Source of the DNA: HXMU1420-2 sp034670145
GTDB taxonomy: Bacteria; Pseudomonadota; Alphaproteobacteria; Rhodobacterales; Rhodobacteraceae
Direction: 5' to 3'
Assembly: GCA_034670145.1 (NCBI GenBank)
Contig: JAXMOA010000021.1
Coordinates: 32,412 to 96,411 of the forward strand
Length of the DNA stretch: 64,000 nt
In this document: positions 26,607 to 37,000 of the stretch, piece after piece
Numbering within the stretch: the first letter of the stretch is position 1
How the letters are laid out: every line of letters starts with the position of its first letter
Notes under the pieces: generated by a model
What the model was told of the DNA's origin: nothing
The model's database searches: none
What the model saw: only the letters and a program-made list of their open reading frames with translations
Position numbers and translations under genes: made by a program

Positions 26607-27158
26607 ATGATCGAAGTCTATTCGATGCCAAACGCGTTCACCGCTGGAGAATGTGACAGGATTATCGCGACAACGGCCAAACGGCGCGCCAAAGAAGCCC
26701 TGTTGGTCGGTCAACAGCGCAATCACAACCTGCGCCAGGCCGAACTGGTTTGGCTCGATGATGTTGATGGCATGGGCTGGGTAATGGACCGGCTGATCGA
26801 ACTGGTGAGCAATTCCAACAAGGATCTGTTTGACTTCGATCTGCGCGAATTTGCAGAAAGCCCCCAGATCGCCTGTTACCAATCCTCCAACGCCGGTCAT
26901 TTCGCATGGCATTCAGATATCGGTGACGGGGTCGCCGCAGGCCGACGAAAATTGACATTGGTCCTGCAATTGAGCCGACCCGCCATGTACGAGGGCGGCA
27001 ATCTGGAAATGATGCCAAATGCCCATATCGTCACCGCCAACCGGGCGCAGGGCTGCGCCAGTATCTTTCCCAGCTTTTCACTTCATCAGGTCACCCCGGT
27101 GACCAGCGGCGTGCGCCATTCGTTGACCGTTTGGGCCCATGGCCCTGCCTTTCGCTAA
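26607..27158 (+). CDS. 2OG-Fe(II) oxygenase (prolyl-hydroxylase-like)
   Basis: This probable 2-oxoglutarate-dependent oxygenase of about 183 residues has the Fe-binding HxD in AWHSDIGDG, the distal histidine in SLHQVTPVTSG and the 2-oxoglutarate-binding Arg in GVRHSLTVWAHGP. The PKHD-type layout, with GGNLEMM in the core strand, resembles PiuC-like hydroxylases but is shorter. ATG 26607 has AAAGG about 8 bases upstream. Nothing nearby tells the substrate. Confidence 0.75.
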   Translation: MIEVYSMPNAFTAGECDRIIATTAKRRAKEALLVGQQRNHNLRQAELVWLDDVDGMGWVMDRLIELVSNSNKDLFDFDLREFAESPQIACYQSSNAGHFAWHSDIGDGVAAGRRKLTLVLQLSRPAMYEGGNLEMMPNAHIVTANRAQGCASIFPSFSLHQVTPVTSGVRHSLTVWAHGPAFR

Positions 27159-27222
27159 ACCAAAATCTCGCGCGGGCCAAAGAGCGGCCTTCCCCGCTGG
27201 CATCCAATCCAGGAAAACAGAC

Positions 27223-27504
27223 ATGACAGAAGAAAATGAAACCGGCGCAATCGTGCATTACATCTGCCAGACATATGTTGAGCAGAAAGGCACCCGAGGC
27301 AAACCATCGGGTCTCAAAATCGGAAAACAACTCCAATACACAACCGCCAGAGAGGCCGAAAACCGTGCAGAACGCGAACTGCGGTCCGAAGGTTGCATCG
27401 GCGTCGACGCCTATATGATTGTAGAAGATCCAGCCTCCGGAGAAGTCGGCGATCCAACCTTTCTTGTCCGATTGGGAAACGTCCCTGACGATGATGCGTC
27501 CTGA
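27223..27504 (+). CDS. small hypothetical protein
   Basis: This 93-residue soluble protein begins MTEENETGAIVHYICQTYVE and has a helix rich in charged residues (TTAREAENRAERELRSEGCI), then an acidic tail. AGGAAA lies ahead of ATG 27223. I do not recognise the family. It lies 64 bp after the 2OG oxygenase gene and may be co-transcribed with it. Confidence 0.55.
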   Translation: MTEENETGAIVHYICQTYVEQKGTRGKPSGLKIGKQLQYTTAREAENRAERELRSEGCIGVDAYMIVEDPASGEVGDPTFLVRLGNVPDDDAS

Positions 27505-27712
27505 GCTCACTTCAGCGACACCATCCGCGCTCAATTGCTGCTAAGCCGCGCGAATGGTTTATGCTACCGGCCTTTCCCCTCTTGGGGTCACATACACAAA
27601 ATTGCGGAACTGGCGCCGTATTGTGACCCGACAAGGCAGTTGCTGTTGCCAGTCAGGTCTTTTGTACGCAGTCTACAAGGGCCAACCAGATTGGCGCATA
27701 GGGAGAGAGACC

Positions 27713-28492
27713 ATGAAAAACAGTGTACTTGTCGGCGCGCTTTCACTCACCAATTTTTGTCTTTTCACCACCTCTGCCTTGGCGAACTGGACCTACAATG
27801 GACCGCCCTATCCAAATGCCTCTATTCAAACCAACGACATGACCCTGGCGGTGCAATGCGACAGGATCAGGTTCGCTCCTGCAGGGTATGAGGATTCGCA
27901 GGACATTGTGCAAAAGAACGGCCTTACCTTTCGGTTTCTGGCAAACGGTTCGCAGGAGGCAGCGTCTTTCCAGCTGGGACGCGAAAACGCGTTCGTCCAG
28001 ATCGTCGACAACTATCCCGTGGAGATCCAGTTCAGCGATCAGGCAGATTATGCGTTCGTCCTCGACCAGATTGCTGCAAACGCCACCTTGAACCTCTCGA
28101 TGGTCGATCAAGACGTCAGCTACGGTATTTTTGACCTCAAGGGATCGAGTGCAGCCATCCAATCACTCCGGGCCGAATGTGGTGCATCAGCCCAAACTTC
28201 CGTGCCGATGGAAGCGCCAGAGGGCGTGGTTTATTGTGGTGGCGATGGCATCAAACGGCAAATCGAGTTCGTGATCCTCGATGATGCCACCGATGAGTGG
28301 GATGCGCGAGTCACCGCGAACGGCGAAACACAGCGGGCAATGACCTCCTACAGCTATTTCGGCAACTCCGAACCGGTAAAGGATTTCGTGGTTGCCTTGC
28401 TGGCCGAGGATCGATCCGAGTTTCTGATCTTCCGCAGCAAGAATGAAAACTGGCTGGAATTCGGAGATTACAGGTACGACCAATGCAACTGA
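27713..28492 (+). CDS. exported hypothetical protein
   Basis: The start ATG 27713 follows GGGAGAGAGA, and the protein opens with a clear signal peptide (MKNSVLVGALSLTNFCLFTT, cleavage after SALA). The mature part of about 235 residues looks beta-rich, with Cys residues at CDRIRF, AECGAS, YCGGDG and a final DQCN that could pair in the periplasm. I recognise no family. The stop lies 10 bases inside the next gene, so the two exported proteins are coupled. Confidence 0.6.
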   Translation: MKNSVLVGALSLTNFCLFTTSALANWTYNGPPYPNASIQTNDMTLAVQCDRIRFAPAGYEDSQDIVQKNGLTFRFLANGSQEAASFQLGRENAFVQIVDNYPVEIQFSDQADYAFVLDQIAANATLNLSMVDQDVSYGIFDLKGSSAAIQSLRAECGASAQTSVPMEAPEGVVYCGGDGIKRQIEFVILDDATDEWDARVTANGETQRAMTSYSYFGNSEPVKDFVVALLAEDRSEFLIFRSKNENWLEFGDYRYDQCN

Positions 28493-29010
28493 CAAAAACA
28501 CCCAGCCATAAATCCCAGCCCAATCAAAGCCTCACCCTCCTGTGCAGCCTGCTGTTTGCCACGGCGGCAACCCTGTCGTCCCCGGCCCTTGCTTCGCAGA
28601 TATCCGAGCTACCGGCGCCGCTGCAACAAAAGGTGGATCAGGGCCAACAGGCCTGCTCTGACTTCGAAAACGGCACGTTCACGTTGGAGTGGGGCGCTGT
28701 GACCCGTGTGGACCTCGACGGAGATCTGCGACCAGACTGGGCCCTGAACGAGGCGTTCTTCACCTGCTCGTCAGCCGCGTCCCTCTATTGTGGCACGGGC
28801 GGATGCATGTCGCATTTCCTGGTGGGCGACACGCTCTCCTCTGTACTCAACCGAGGTTGGGATGTCGTGGATCTTGGCCCCAACCGAGTGCTTCTGACGG
28901 ACGTCCACGGATCGCAATGTGGCGGCATCAACCCAACGCCCTGCGTCACGACCAGCACCTGGGACACTCAGACCGCCCAATGGCGCAGCGCCGTGACCGC
29001 GTGGGAATGA
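28483..29010 (+). CDS. exported cysteine-containing hypothetical protein
   Basis: This 175-residue protein has a signal peptide (LTLLCSLLFATAATLSSPAL, cleaved near ALAS). The mature part contains an FG-GAP-like acidic motif VDLDGDLRPDWAL and several cysteines (ACSDF, FTCSSA, YCGTGGCMSHF, SQCGG, PCVTT) suggesting disulfides in the periplasm. The start lies inside the end of the preceding gene. Function unknown; the pair may belong with the large repeat protein downstream, but that is speculation. Confidence 0.55.
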   Translation: MQLTKTPSHKSQPNQSLTLLCSLLFATAATLSSPALASQISELPAPLQQKVDQGQQACSDFENGTFTLEWGAVTRVDLDGDLRPDWALNEAFFTCSSAASLYCGTGGCMSHFLVGDTLSSVLNRGWDVVDLGPNRVLLTDVHGSQCGGINPTPCVTTSTWDTQTAQWRSAVTAWE

Positions 29011-29218
29011 AACGCTGAATGCCCCCTGCGCACATCCCCCCAACGCGACCGGGCTGCCCCCCAATGAAGTGGTTCACCTCCATAGTTGGGCAAGCGCGCC
29101 AATCGCCTTTGGAATGCTGTCTATTGTTGCAGTTTGGTTCACGTAAGGATTGTGATACAAACGTCAAAACCTATCTATTTTTAAGGCGACTCTGTAGAAA
29201 CAAGGAGGCGTATTGGTA

Positions 29219-32200
29219 ATGTCAGGTTCGACGTATTATTTCTATTGGACAAACGGCGACGACACGTACTGGGGCTACACCTATGACGCGGACGAGTCGC
29301 AGGGTTTGTCTTTGGACTATCAAGTCGACGTCACCGACGAACATGGGGCCGCTGCGTATTTCTATGTGACGGACGTGGTCAGTGGCGATGCAGAGAACCT
29401 GGGGACGGACGCAGACGATCGGACCGCTCTGACCCAGTATTATGACTCTCTGACCGGCAACTACGATGTTCCTTCTTTGTATGCCGTCAGAGGCTGGTCC
29501 ATCCCGGCGAGTTCCTCTGTCGGTGGCATGCTGGCGACCTCTGACACTGTGAATTTAGGAGTTTCCGGCAATGAGGAGGGGCGTTTTGGCTACAACACCT
29601 CCACCGGCTATTATGAAGAGGCCAATGGTCAGCCTGACGCAACCACCTACCATTTCTACTGGACCAATGGTGACGATCACTTTTACGGGTATATCTACGA
29701 TGCAGATGGGTCCCAGGGCCTGTATGTCGGTTACACATATGAACTGAATGACGAAAACGGCCTGCCCAGCTCATACAGGGTTTTCGACAGCGAAGCAGGC
29801 AATGTTTACGAGCTGTCCGACGATGCCGGACGTTTCACCAATTACTATGACGCAGAGTCGGACACGACGGTCACCTCTTTCAGGTACTCTGGGGCCAGGG
29901 TGGATCCATATGACTACTTCAATTCCAGTGGTTCCGAAACAGGTACCATGGAATCCAGCACGGCCTATGCTTGGCGGACGTTGGGCGAATTTGGTGAGGT
30001 GCTTACTGTAGGCCTGTTTGGGGCCGGCTATGAGGCGGATGATCCAAGTCTGGGCGATGTCCAGCACTACACGCATTATTTCTACTGGTACAACGGCACC
30101 GATTCATTTCGCGGCTACACCTATGACCAAAATGAATCCCAGGGGCTTTACGAAGGATACCGCTTTACCTCTACGGATGAAACCGGCGCTTCGGGTTACT
30201 ATTACGTTTATGAAAGCGTGCTGGGCAATGCAGAGGGGCTGTTGGACGATTACGTTGCCTTCACCTTCTATTACGACGGTGAAATCGAACAATATGATTA
30301 CGACCCCTATTACACCACGCTCAATGGCTATGCGGGCACGGCCGGCATGCTCGCAGCGCTGGACTATGTGGATTTTGGCGATGGCGACCTGCTGGACGGA
30401 GAGTTCGGCTATTACGGCTATTACGAAGCTGAGGCGTCCAACGGCTTAACCTATGCCTATTTCTGGTCGAACGGGTACGATATGTACTACGGGTATACGT
30501 TCGATGATGACGGGTCACAGGGCCTGTCGGTTGGCTATACCTATTCGTCCACGGATGAAAACGGGCTGTGGGGCTATTACTATGTCTACAGCACCACCTT
30601 CAACAACACCTACAATCTGGACGAAGACGGGGCCTTTCATCTGTTCTATTATGACGGTGAAACCGGGGCTTATGATTATGATCCGCTGCTGAGCACCGAA
30701 GACGGGCAGGCGGCCGGGTCAGGCATGCTGGGGTCGTTCGATTATGTGGATTTCGGCAATGGCGGTTATGCGGGTGGCGATTATGGGTACTACGGATATT
30801 TCGAGGCCGATGATCAGAACCTGTCTGGCACCACCTATGCCTACTACTGGTACAACGGGTTTGATTGCTACTACGGGTACACCTTTGATTCTGATGGCTC
30901 GCAGGGCCTTTATGATGGCTATCTGCATTACACGACCGATGAAAACGGCCTGAGCGGGTATTACTACGTTTACAGCTCGACCGATCAGAACAGCCATCTG
31001 CTGACCGAAGACGCGGCCTTTCACGACTATTATTACGACTATGCCACCGACACCTACGACTGGGACCCGTATTATTCGGACGGGGCCGGTTACGCCTATG
31101 GCACGGGTATGCTGGGGTCTTATGACCGGGTTGATTTTGACAACGGCGACTATACCGAGGGGACCTATGGTGACTACGGCTATTACGAGGCCGAGAATGT
31201 CGAAGAAGGGTTCACATTTTATTACTACTGGACCAACGGCTATGACAGCTATCGCGGCTACACATTCGACCTGGACGGCTCGCAAGGGCTGTATGAGGGG
31301 TATCAGTATGATGCGACGGATGAGAACGACTATGCCGGGTTCTACTATGTGGACGCGGCCGAGCATGGGGACGTTGAGGGGCTGGGCGGCGATGACCTGG
31401 TCGCGCATCAGTACTATTATGACTATGAAACAGGGCTGTTTGACCTTGATCCGGTACTGACCACAACCGATGGACATGCGGCCGGGTATGGCATGCTGGA
31501 CTCATACGACTACGTCGAATTTGACGATGGGGATTACATCACCGGTCTCTACGGCGCCCATGGCTATTACGAAGCGGACGAATACGGGGCCACTTATTAC
31601 TACTATTGGATCGATGGCGACGGGCAAGACTACTACTACGGCTACACCTTTGACGGAGATGGCTCACAGGGGCTGTACGCCGGGTATGTCTGGTCTGTGG
31701 ATGACAGCCAATACGCCGACGATGACCATAGCGGGTATTACTATGTCTACGAGGCAGTCTACGGGAACCCAAATGGTCTGCTCGAAGACTATGCCGTTCA
31801 TCAAAGCTACTATGACTACGAATCCAATCAGTATGACTATGACCCGGAATATACGACGCTCTACGGCGAGGCCTATGGGTCAGGCATGATCCAATCCTAT
31901 GACCGGGTGGATTTTGACGATGGAGATTATACGGGCGGCGACTACGGAAATTATGGCGGCGAGGCTGAAAATGAAACCGGGCCCGGTACAACCTATTCCT
32001 ATATCTGGTCCAACGGGTATGACTATTACTATGGCCACGTCTATGACTACTATGGCGACAGTTCCGGACTGTATGTGGGCTACACTGTCGATGCGATAGA
32101 GGAAAACGGTCTCGACTCATACTATTACGTCTACAGCGCCACGGGTGGGAGCCCCTATCAGCTGGATCATAACCAGGCCGTTCACACCCATTATTACGAC

Positions 32201-32386
32201 TATGAGACAGGTCAGATTGACTATGAGCCCTACCATAGCACGGTCTTGGGATATGCCCTTGGGGCCGGGATGACGGGTTCTTATGATTACGTCGACTTTG
32301 GTAGCGGCGACCATGATACTTCGGGCTACGACACTCTCTACGGCTATGATTATTATCAGGGCATCATATATGAGGCGGACGCCTAG
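29219..32386 (+). CDS. giant Tyr/Gly/Asp-rich repeat protein without lysine
   Basis: This protein of about 1056 residues is built of eight imperfect repeats of 126-142 residues. Each opens with an aromatic-Trp-x-Asn-Gly motif, then an acidic loop DxDGSQGLYxGY, a TDENG turn, GYYYVY, an acidic YYDYETG/YDYDP stretch and a GML-SYDYVDF-DGDY ending. I find no lysine, 13 arginines and one cysteine, so it must be very acidic. One repeat I counted has about 23% tyrosine. There is no N-terminal signal peptide, so if secreted it would need a type I or similar route; no transporter is adjacent. AAGGAGG at 29202 serves either ATG 29219 or TTG 29213. The DxDGS loops could bind calcium. I do not recognise the family. 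Confidence 0.8.
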   Translation: MSGSTYYFYWTNGDDTYWGYTYDADESQGLSLDYQVDVTDEHGAAAYFYVTDVVSGDAENLGTDADDRTALTQYYDSLTGNYDVPSLYAVRGWSIPASSSVGGMLATSDTVNLGVSGNEEGRFGYNTSTGYYEEANGQPDATTYHFYWTNGDDHFYGYIYDADGSQGLYVGYTYELNDENGLPSSYRVFDSEAGNVYELSDDAGRFTNYYDAESDTTVTSFRYSGARVDPYDYFNSSGSETGTMESSTAYAWRTLGEFGEVLTVGLFGAGYEADDPSLGDVQHYTHYFYWYNGTDSFRGYTYDQNESQGLYEGYRFTSTDETGASGYYYVYESVLGNAEGLLDDYVAFTFYYDGEIEQYDYDPYYTTLNGYAGTAGMLAALDYVDFGDGDLLDGEFGYYGYYEAEASNGLTYAYFWSNGYDMYYGYTFDDDGSQGLSVGYTYSSTDENGLWGYYYVYSTTFNNTYNLDEDGAFHLFYYDGETGAYDYDPLLSTEDGQAAGSGMLGSFDYVDFGNGGYAGGDYGYYGYFEADDQNLSGTTYAYYWYNGFDCYYGYTFDSDGSQGLYDGYLHYTTDENGLSGYYYVYSSTDQNSHLLTEDAAFHDYYYDYATDTYDWDPYYSDGAGYAYGTGMLGSYDRVDFDNGDYTEGTYGDYGYYEAENVEEGFTFYYYWTNGYDSYRGYTFDLDGSQGLYEGYQYDATDENDYAGFYYVDAAEHGDVEGLGGDDLVAHQYYYDYETGLFDLDPVLTTTDGHAAGYGMLDSYDYVEFDDGDYITGLYGAHGYYEADEYGATYYYYWIDGDGQDYYYGYTFDGDGSQGLYAGYVWSVDDSQYADDDHSGYYYVYEAVYGNPNGLLEDYAVHQSYYDYESNQYDYDPEYTTLYGEAYGSGMIQSYDRVDFDDGDYTGGDYGNYGGEAENETGPGTTYSYIWSNGYDYYYGHVYDYYGDSSGLYVGYTVDAIEENGLDSYYYVYSATGGSPYQLDHNQAVHTHYYDYETGQIDYEPYHSTVLGYALGAGMTGSYDYVDFGSGDHDTSGYDTLYGYDYYQGIIYEADA
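29234..32362 (+). repeat. eight tandem coding repeats, 378-426 bp each
   Basis: Counting from a TTG start at 29213, the conserved tryptophan of each unit falls at residues 12, 150, 292, 418, 546, 673, 799 and 932. The middle units (292-799) are nearly equal in length (126-128 residues) and most alike, while the first two and last are more divergent and longer. That fits duplication of the central units. Confidence 0.8.
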
Positions 32387-33009
32387 CGTCCGGATTCATG
32401 GCCAACAGATGACGATTGCCTAAAAAGCGATCGCTGAAAGGAAGACCTTGGGGCAGCGCGCATATCGGGTTGCCACAGACCGCTAATCCTAGAGTCTGCC
32501 AAACATGATTTCGATCCGTTTGCGCGGTTTTCGGCCGGGGGTTCATGCATGAACCACCCCGGTTTTGCCAAAGACTGCTAAGTACGTATTTCTCCTCCAC
32601 TTCGATCTTTGTGATGTAGCCTGGAGGCACAGGCAGGCGCTCCTGGTTGAGCCAATCGCCCGATTGCAAGGTTTCCCATTCGACCTTGATCCTCCCCCAC
32701 CGAATTGGTCCGCGCCCTTGGTTAGGCAACGGAGGATCGGCAGAGCAATTGCCGGTTCCCACGCTCAAGCTCCCCGAGACGCGCCCGTTCCGCTGTCGTC
32801 ACGTCATCACGCTTAAACATGCCCACGCTTTGGACACCAGATGCAGACGGCGAGGTTCACTTCGAATACATATTGCGAGCGCCAGATCAGCGCGATGCAT
32901 CCTCGGAAATCGAAATTCCAGAAAGAATTATACAGCAATGGACGAAAAGAAGGGACACTAGACCGCACCAAGACAGATACCAAAGTGCGCCACGCTTTCA
33001 AAAAAACCG
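32387..33009. other. 623-bp intergenic region with a hairpin and a possible gene remnant
   Basis: Between the convergent repeat-protein and pentapeptide-channel genes there is a strong hairpin at 32535. An open minus-strand frame over 32364-32768 contains a protein-like stretch (GDWLNQERLPVPPGYITKIE) but overlaps the repeat gene end and matches no family I know, so it may be a decayed gene. Nothing else is evident. Confidence 0.4.
32535..32566 (+). terminator. hairpin with T-run
   Basis: CCGGGG-GTTCATG is followed at once by CATGAAC-CACCCCGG, giving a long stem with one bulged A, then TTTT. It stands about 150 bp after the repeat-protein stop and may terminate it. Confidence 0.55.
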
Positions 33010-34035
33010 TTAGCTTCTTCTGGCAATTGTATTCGCGATGATCGAGAGAAGAAGGCCAAGAGTGAAATATCCCAAGACAACTTCGCTGATAACAAGAATT
33101 TCTCCGTAAACGTTTTCGGCTGTGACGTCACCATATCCCAGCGTCGTGTATGTCACCAACGAGACGTAGAAAGGCGTAAACCAGCTCTGCGCAGAGTTGG
33201 AGTAATCCATCATCCCCCACCCTAGACGCATATCGAATAAGTAAATAACTCCGTAAAAAGTTGCGAGAATTAAGGCGTAAATGCCAACCTTTAGAAGACT
33301 TCGGCCATGATCAAAAAGCCCCCAGACCCTGAAAAGGACGGCCTCAAGTGACTTTGAAAAGCCCTTGGGCATCTCTGAAATCGAGGTTTCAAGTGTGTCT
33401 ATATAATCTTGATCCTTTGCGTCGCGCACAAAAAGCGCATTTCCATAAACAGAATCCAAACCCCGAATGCCCTGGTAACACCCACTCATGTCTTTAAAGC
33501 CGCCGTAGACAATTCCTGTCACATTCGCTCCTTCCAATCGAGCGGTCCGGAGGTACGCTCCGGCCACATTCGCGCGCTCCAGGCAGGCCTCACGAAGGTC
33601 GGCTTTCGCCAAGTTTGCGTTGCGCAGATCCGCTCCGGTCAGGTCCACGCCAACAAGGTCAGCTCCTCGCAAATCCGCATATGTCAGGTCAGCCTCCGTC
33701 AAGTCCGCGCCCTTGAGGTTTACTCCTGTCATCGTGGCTGAGGTGAGTTTCGCCTTATACAGTCCGGCCAGCGACGCATTTGCGCCCGAAAGATCGGCCT
33801 TGGCCATATTGGCGTGTTTCAAGTTCGCAGATGACAAGTCTGCCTCGAAGAAATCGGCATCGGCAAGGTCATATCCGGACAGGTTTTGACCTGATAGGTC
33901 GGTGCCAGAAAGATCCGCACCAGCAAGAACAAACGATGTGTCAGGATTCTGCGCCAAGAAACTCTCCCAGTCTGCAGAACCGCTTTTGAGGGCGCAAAGC
34001 GCCGCTTCAGTATCTAGATTGGGTTTGTTGGCCAT
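33010..34035 (-). CDS. pentapeptide-repeat protein fused to a two-TM potassium channel
   Basis: Residues about 37-175 are A(D/N)LxX pentapeptide repeats forming a right-handed quadrilateral helix (for example ADLSGTDLSGQNLSG). After a linker comes a pore domain: TM1 about 250-267 (GIYALILATFYGVIYLF), a pore loop with the K+ selectivity filter TTLGYGD at 297-303, and TM2 about 313-335. The 341-residue protein should be a tetrameric K+ channel with a cytosolic N-terminal pentapeptide module. It starts 26 bp after the hybrid kinase stop and is the last gene of the minus-strand cluster. What opens the channel is unknown. Confidence 0.85.
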   Translation of the reverse strand: MANKPNLDTEAALCALKSGSADWESFLAQNPDTSFVLAGADLSGTDLSGQNLSGYDLADADFFEADLSSANLKHANMAKADLSGANASLAGLYKAKLTSATMTGVNLKGADLTEADLTYADLRGADLVGVDLTGADLRNANLAKADLREACLERANVAGAYLRTARLEGANVTGIVYGGFKDMSGCYQGIRGLDSVYGNALFVRDAKDQDYIDTLETSISEMPKGFSKSLEAVLFRVWGLFDHGRSLLKVGIYALILATFYGVIYLFDMRLGWGMMDYSNSAQSWFTPFYVSLVTYTTLGYGDVTAENVYGEILVISEVVLGYFTLGLLLSIIANTIARRS

Positions 34036-34061
34036 GCATACTTCATCCAGATTTCCGGGCT

Positions 34062-37000
34062 CTATTTCTGAACCAGCGAGAGAATTTTTTCCAATACACC
34101 CTCCACATCATCGCCAGACTTTTGAACGACGTCGTGAACATTGCTTTGGAGACGTTGGCGATCTTCTGTGTTGAGCTCCATCGCCGTGACGATGACTATC
34201 GGGCTTTTGGCGGAGGGATGATCGCTTGATCTAAGCTGCTCAAGAAATTCAAAGCCGTCCATGACCGGCATCATGAGATCAAGCAGGATAACTTCGAATT
34301 TTTGGGTTTGCGTCTTCTCCAGCGCAATCTTTCCGTTCTCTGCCTCCTGGACATGCCAGTTCTCATTTTCGAGTGTGCGCACCATGGTTGCCCGTGCGGC
34401 CGGGTCGTCTTCGACCACCAGCGCCAGCCTGGTTTCGTTCGAGGCAAACTTTTTGACCAGGCCTGACAGTTTGGTCCGGTCAACGGGTTTTTGCAGCGAT
34501 TCAACAGCGCCAAGCGAATAGCTCATTGCCTTGTTGCCAACCATCGAAACCATGACAACCGGGATATCCTTCAGGTTGGCGTCTGCTTTCAACCGGCGCA
34601 GGACGGTCCACCCGTCCATTCCAGGCATCATGACGTCCAATGTGATCAGTGCGGGGTTGTGGCTGGCCGCGAGGGCCAGCCCCTCGACGCCGTTCTTGGC
34701 CAGAAGCACCGAACAGCCTTCGGCCTCCAGACGCCTTTTGAGAAGTTCCCGAGCCGAGGCCTCATCATCAATCACAAGAACTGTCTTTTGTTTGGGTGGC
34801 CCGTCGGGTGGCCGTGACAAACCGAAATCGTCATCAGAGACGGATGCATGACCATCGAGCGCAGCCCCACTGACCCGCGCCTCGTCTTCAAGACCGGCAT
34901 GCAGCTTCTCAACGTTCTTCGGAAGCGTAACGATGAAACGAGACCCCTGCCCGACCGTGCTTTCAACTCTGATTTCACCGCCCATCATTTCGCTAAACCG
35001 TTTCACGAGAGCCAGGCCAAGCCCCGTGCCGCCGTAATCGCGTGTTGTGGACTCATCTGCTTGAGAGAACTCAGAGAAGATATGTTCAATCTTGTCCTCA
35101 GGAATACCAATGCCTGTATCCGCAACGGTGAACCGTACAGCAGGGATGCTACCGATAGCGTCGGTCTTTGCAGAAACGGTTATCACGCCTTCTTTCGTGA
35201 ACTTTGCGGCATTGGAAATCAGATTAAAAAGAATTTGCCGGACTTTCGTTACATCGCTGTGCACCGTGTCCAAGTCCTGATCAATATCGAGCACGAGTTC
35301 GTTCGCGTTCTTTTCGATCAGGCTTAAGGCTGTATCCGCCACATCTTTGGCGACGTCCTGTATTGCGAAGTCTTCCAGAAAAAGATCCATTTTTCCAGCT
35401 TCAATCTTGGAGAGATCCAGGACGTCGTTGATCAAAGACAGAAGGTGTTTTCCCGCGGCAGTGATCTTGTTCAAGTCCCCGAGCATTTCATCGAGACCGT
35501 CGTCTTCGGCGTCCTCAGCGAGCATCTCCGAGTAGCCAATGATCGCATTCATGGGGGTGCGCAGTTCATGGCTCATGTTCGCAAGAAAGGCACTCTTCGC
35601 TTCATTCGCCCGCTCGGCCTGTTGGCGCGCTTCCTCGGCTTGCCGCTCAAGCTCCAGCCGTTCCGTTATGTCCTCAACAAGTCCGATGTAAAAAATTTCA
35701 TTGCCCACTTGAACTTCTTCGACGCGTGCCTCCAGTTTGAATACTGTTCCATCTTTCCGCATGGCGTTGACGATACGGCTTTGACCCACGACGTGTGAAG
35801 GCGCGCCATGCATTCGGCTTTCAAGATATAGATCATGCTCAAGAGCAATCTCTTTTTCCATCAGGATTTTTATGTTCTTTCCTAGGACTTCGGAAGAATA
35901 GTAGCCAAAAATACCCTCAGCAGCCGAGCTGAATGTCTCAATCGTCCCCTTCTCGTTGATTGAAAGGATGCCGACCGGGCTCGCCTCGATAATTTTTGAT
36001 ATCCGCTGTTCACTGAACTCCAACTCACCTTGGATCTCTTTCAGGTTTTCATTCTGCTCGAGAAGGGCAGCTTCGTTATGCTTGATCTTCGTGATGTCGG
36101 TGGCCACCCCGACAAGCCCGCCTCCGCTGATTGGCGTTGTCCGTATCTCAATCGTTCGGCCATCCAAGGTGTTGAGAACAACGCTGGACGAATGACCTTC
36201 GGATAGAGTTTCCAGCCGTGTGCGAACCAGGTGTTCCATGTCTCCGGTACCGTATTCTCCGTTCTCGGCGTGCCAACGAATGACATCTTCTTCCGGTTGG
36301 CCGGGTTCCACGAACCGCGAGGGCATCCCAAGCATTTCAGTGTAGCGCTGGTTGGCCAGGACATAGTTCATGTCGCCATCAAGCATGTAGATACCGTTCG
36401 ACATTTTCGACAGTGCAAGCTCCAGCTGCGCTGAAGCATCGTTGAGCTCTGCGGTGCGGGCCAAAACAGTCTCTTCCAAGGTCAGTTTCTGGCTTTCAAC
36501 TTCCTTCAGAGATCGGACCATGGATACACGCAACGCCTCGAAATTCTGGGCTAAATCACCAATCTCGTCACGCGTCTGGACCTCAACCGGTGTATTCAAC
36601 TCGCCCGAGGTGAGTTTTGCTGCACTGCCAGAAAGCAATCGCAGCGGTCGGGTTAGCGAGATCGAGAACAGATATGATGCATAAATTGCGATTGCCAAAA
36701 CGATCGACGCGACCATGATCAGACGGTCAATCAGCTTGTCCGCATCTCTCAGGGCTTCGTCGCGATCAATTTCGCTCATAATGACCCAATCGAGCCCTGC
36801 CAAATCCAGTGGACGATAGGATGAAAGGACTTCGACATCCCTGTAGTCGGGAAAGATCTCTGTTCCTGTCCGTCCGTCCAGAGCGGCCCGCGTCCCTGCG
36901 GTATTGACCTCTTGCAGACCGATGGAGCTGTTGGTTCGTTCAATTTGGTCTATGATTGAAGGCGCAAGACCGACATCCGCAACCATCTCGAAATACCTTT

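Noticed and set aside
30719..31477. 252-residue hydrophobic frame on the minus strand
   Set aside because: It is the antisense of the Tyr-rich repeats (codons for Tyr and Asp give Ile, Val when reversed). Not a membrane protein gene.
29219..32386. CRISPR-like or satellite repeat
   Set aside because: The repeats are coding, hundreds of bases long and diverged, with no spacer pattern.
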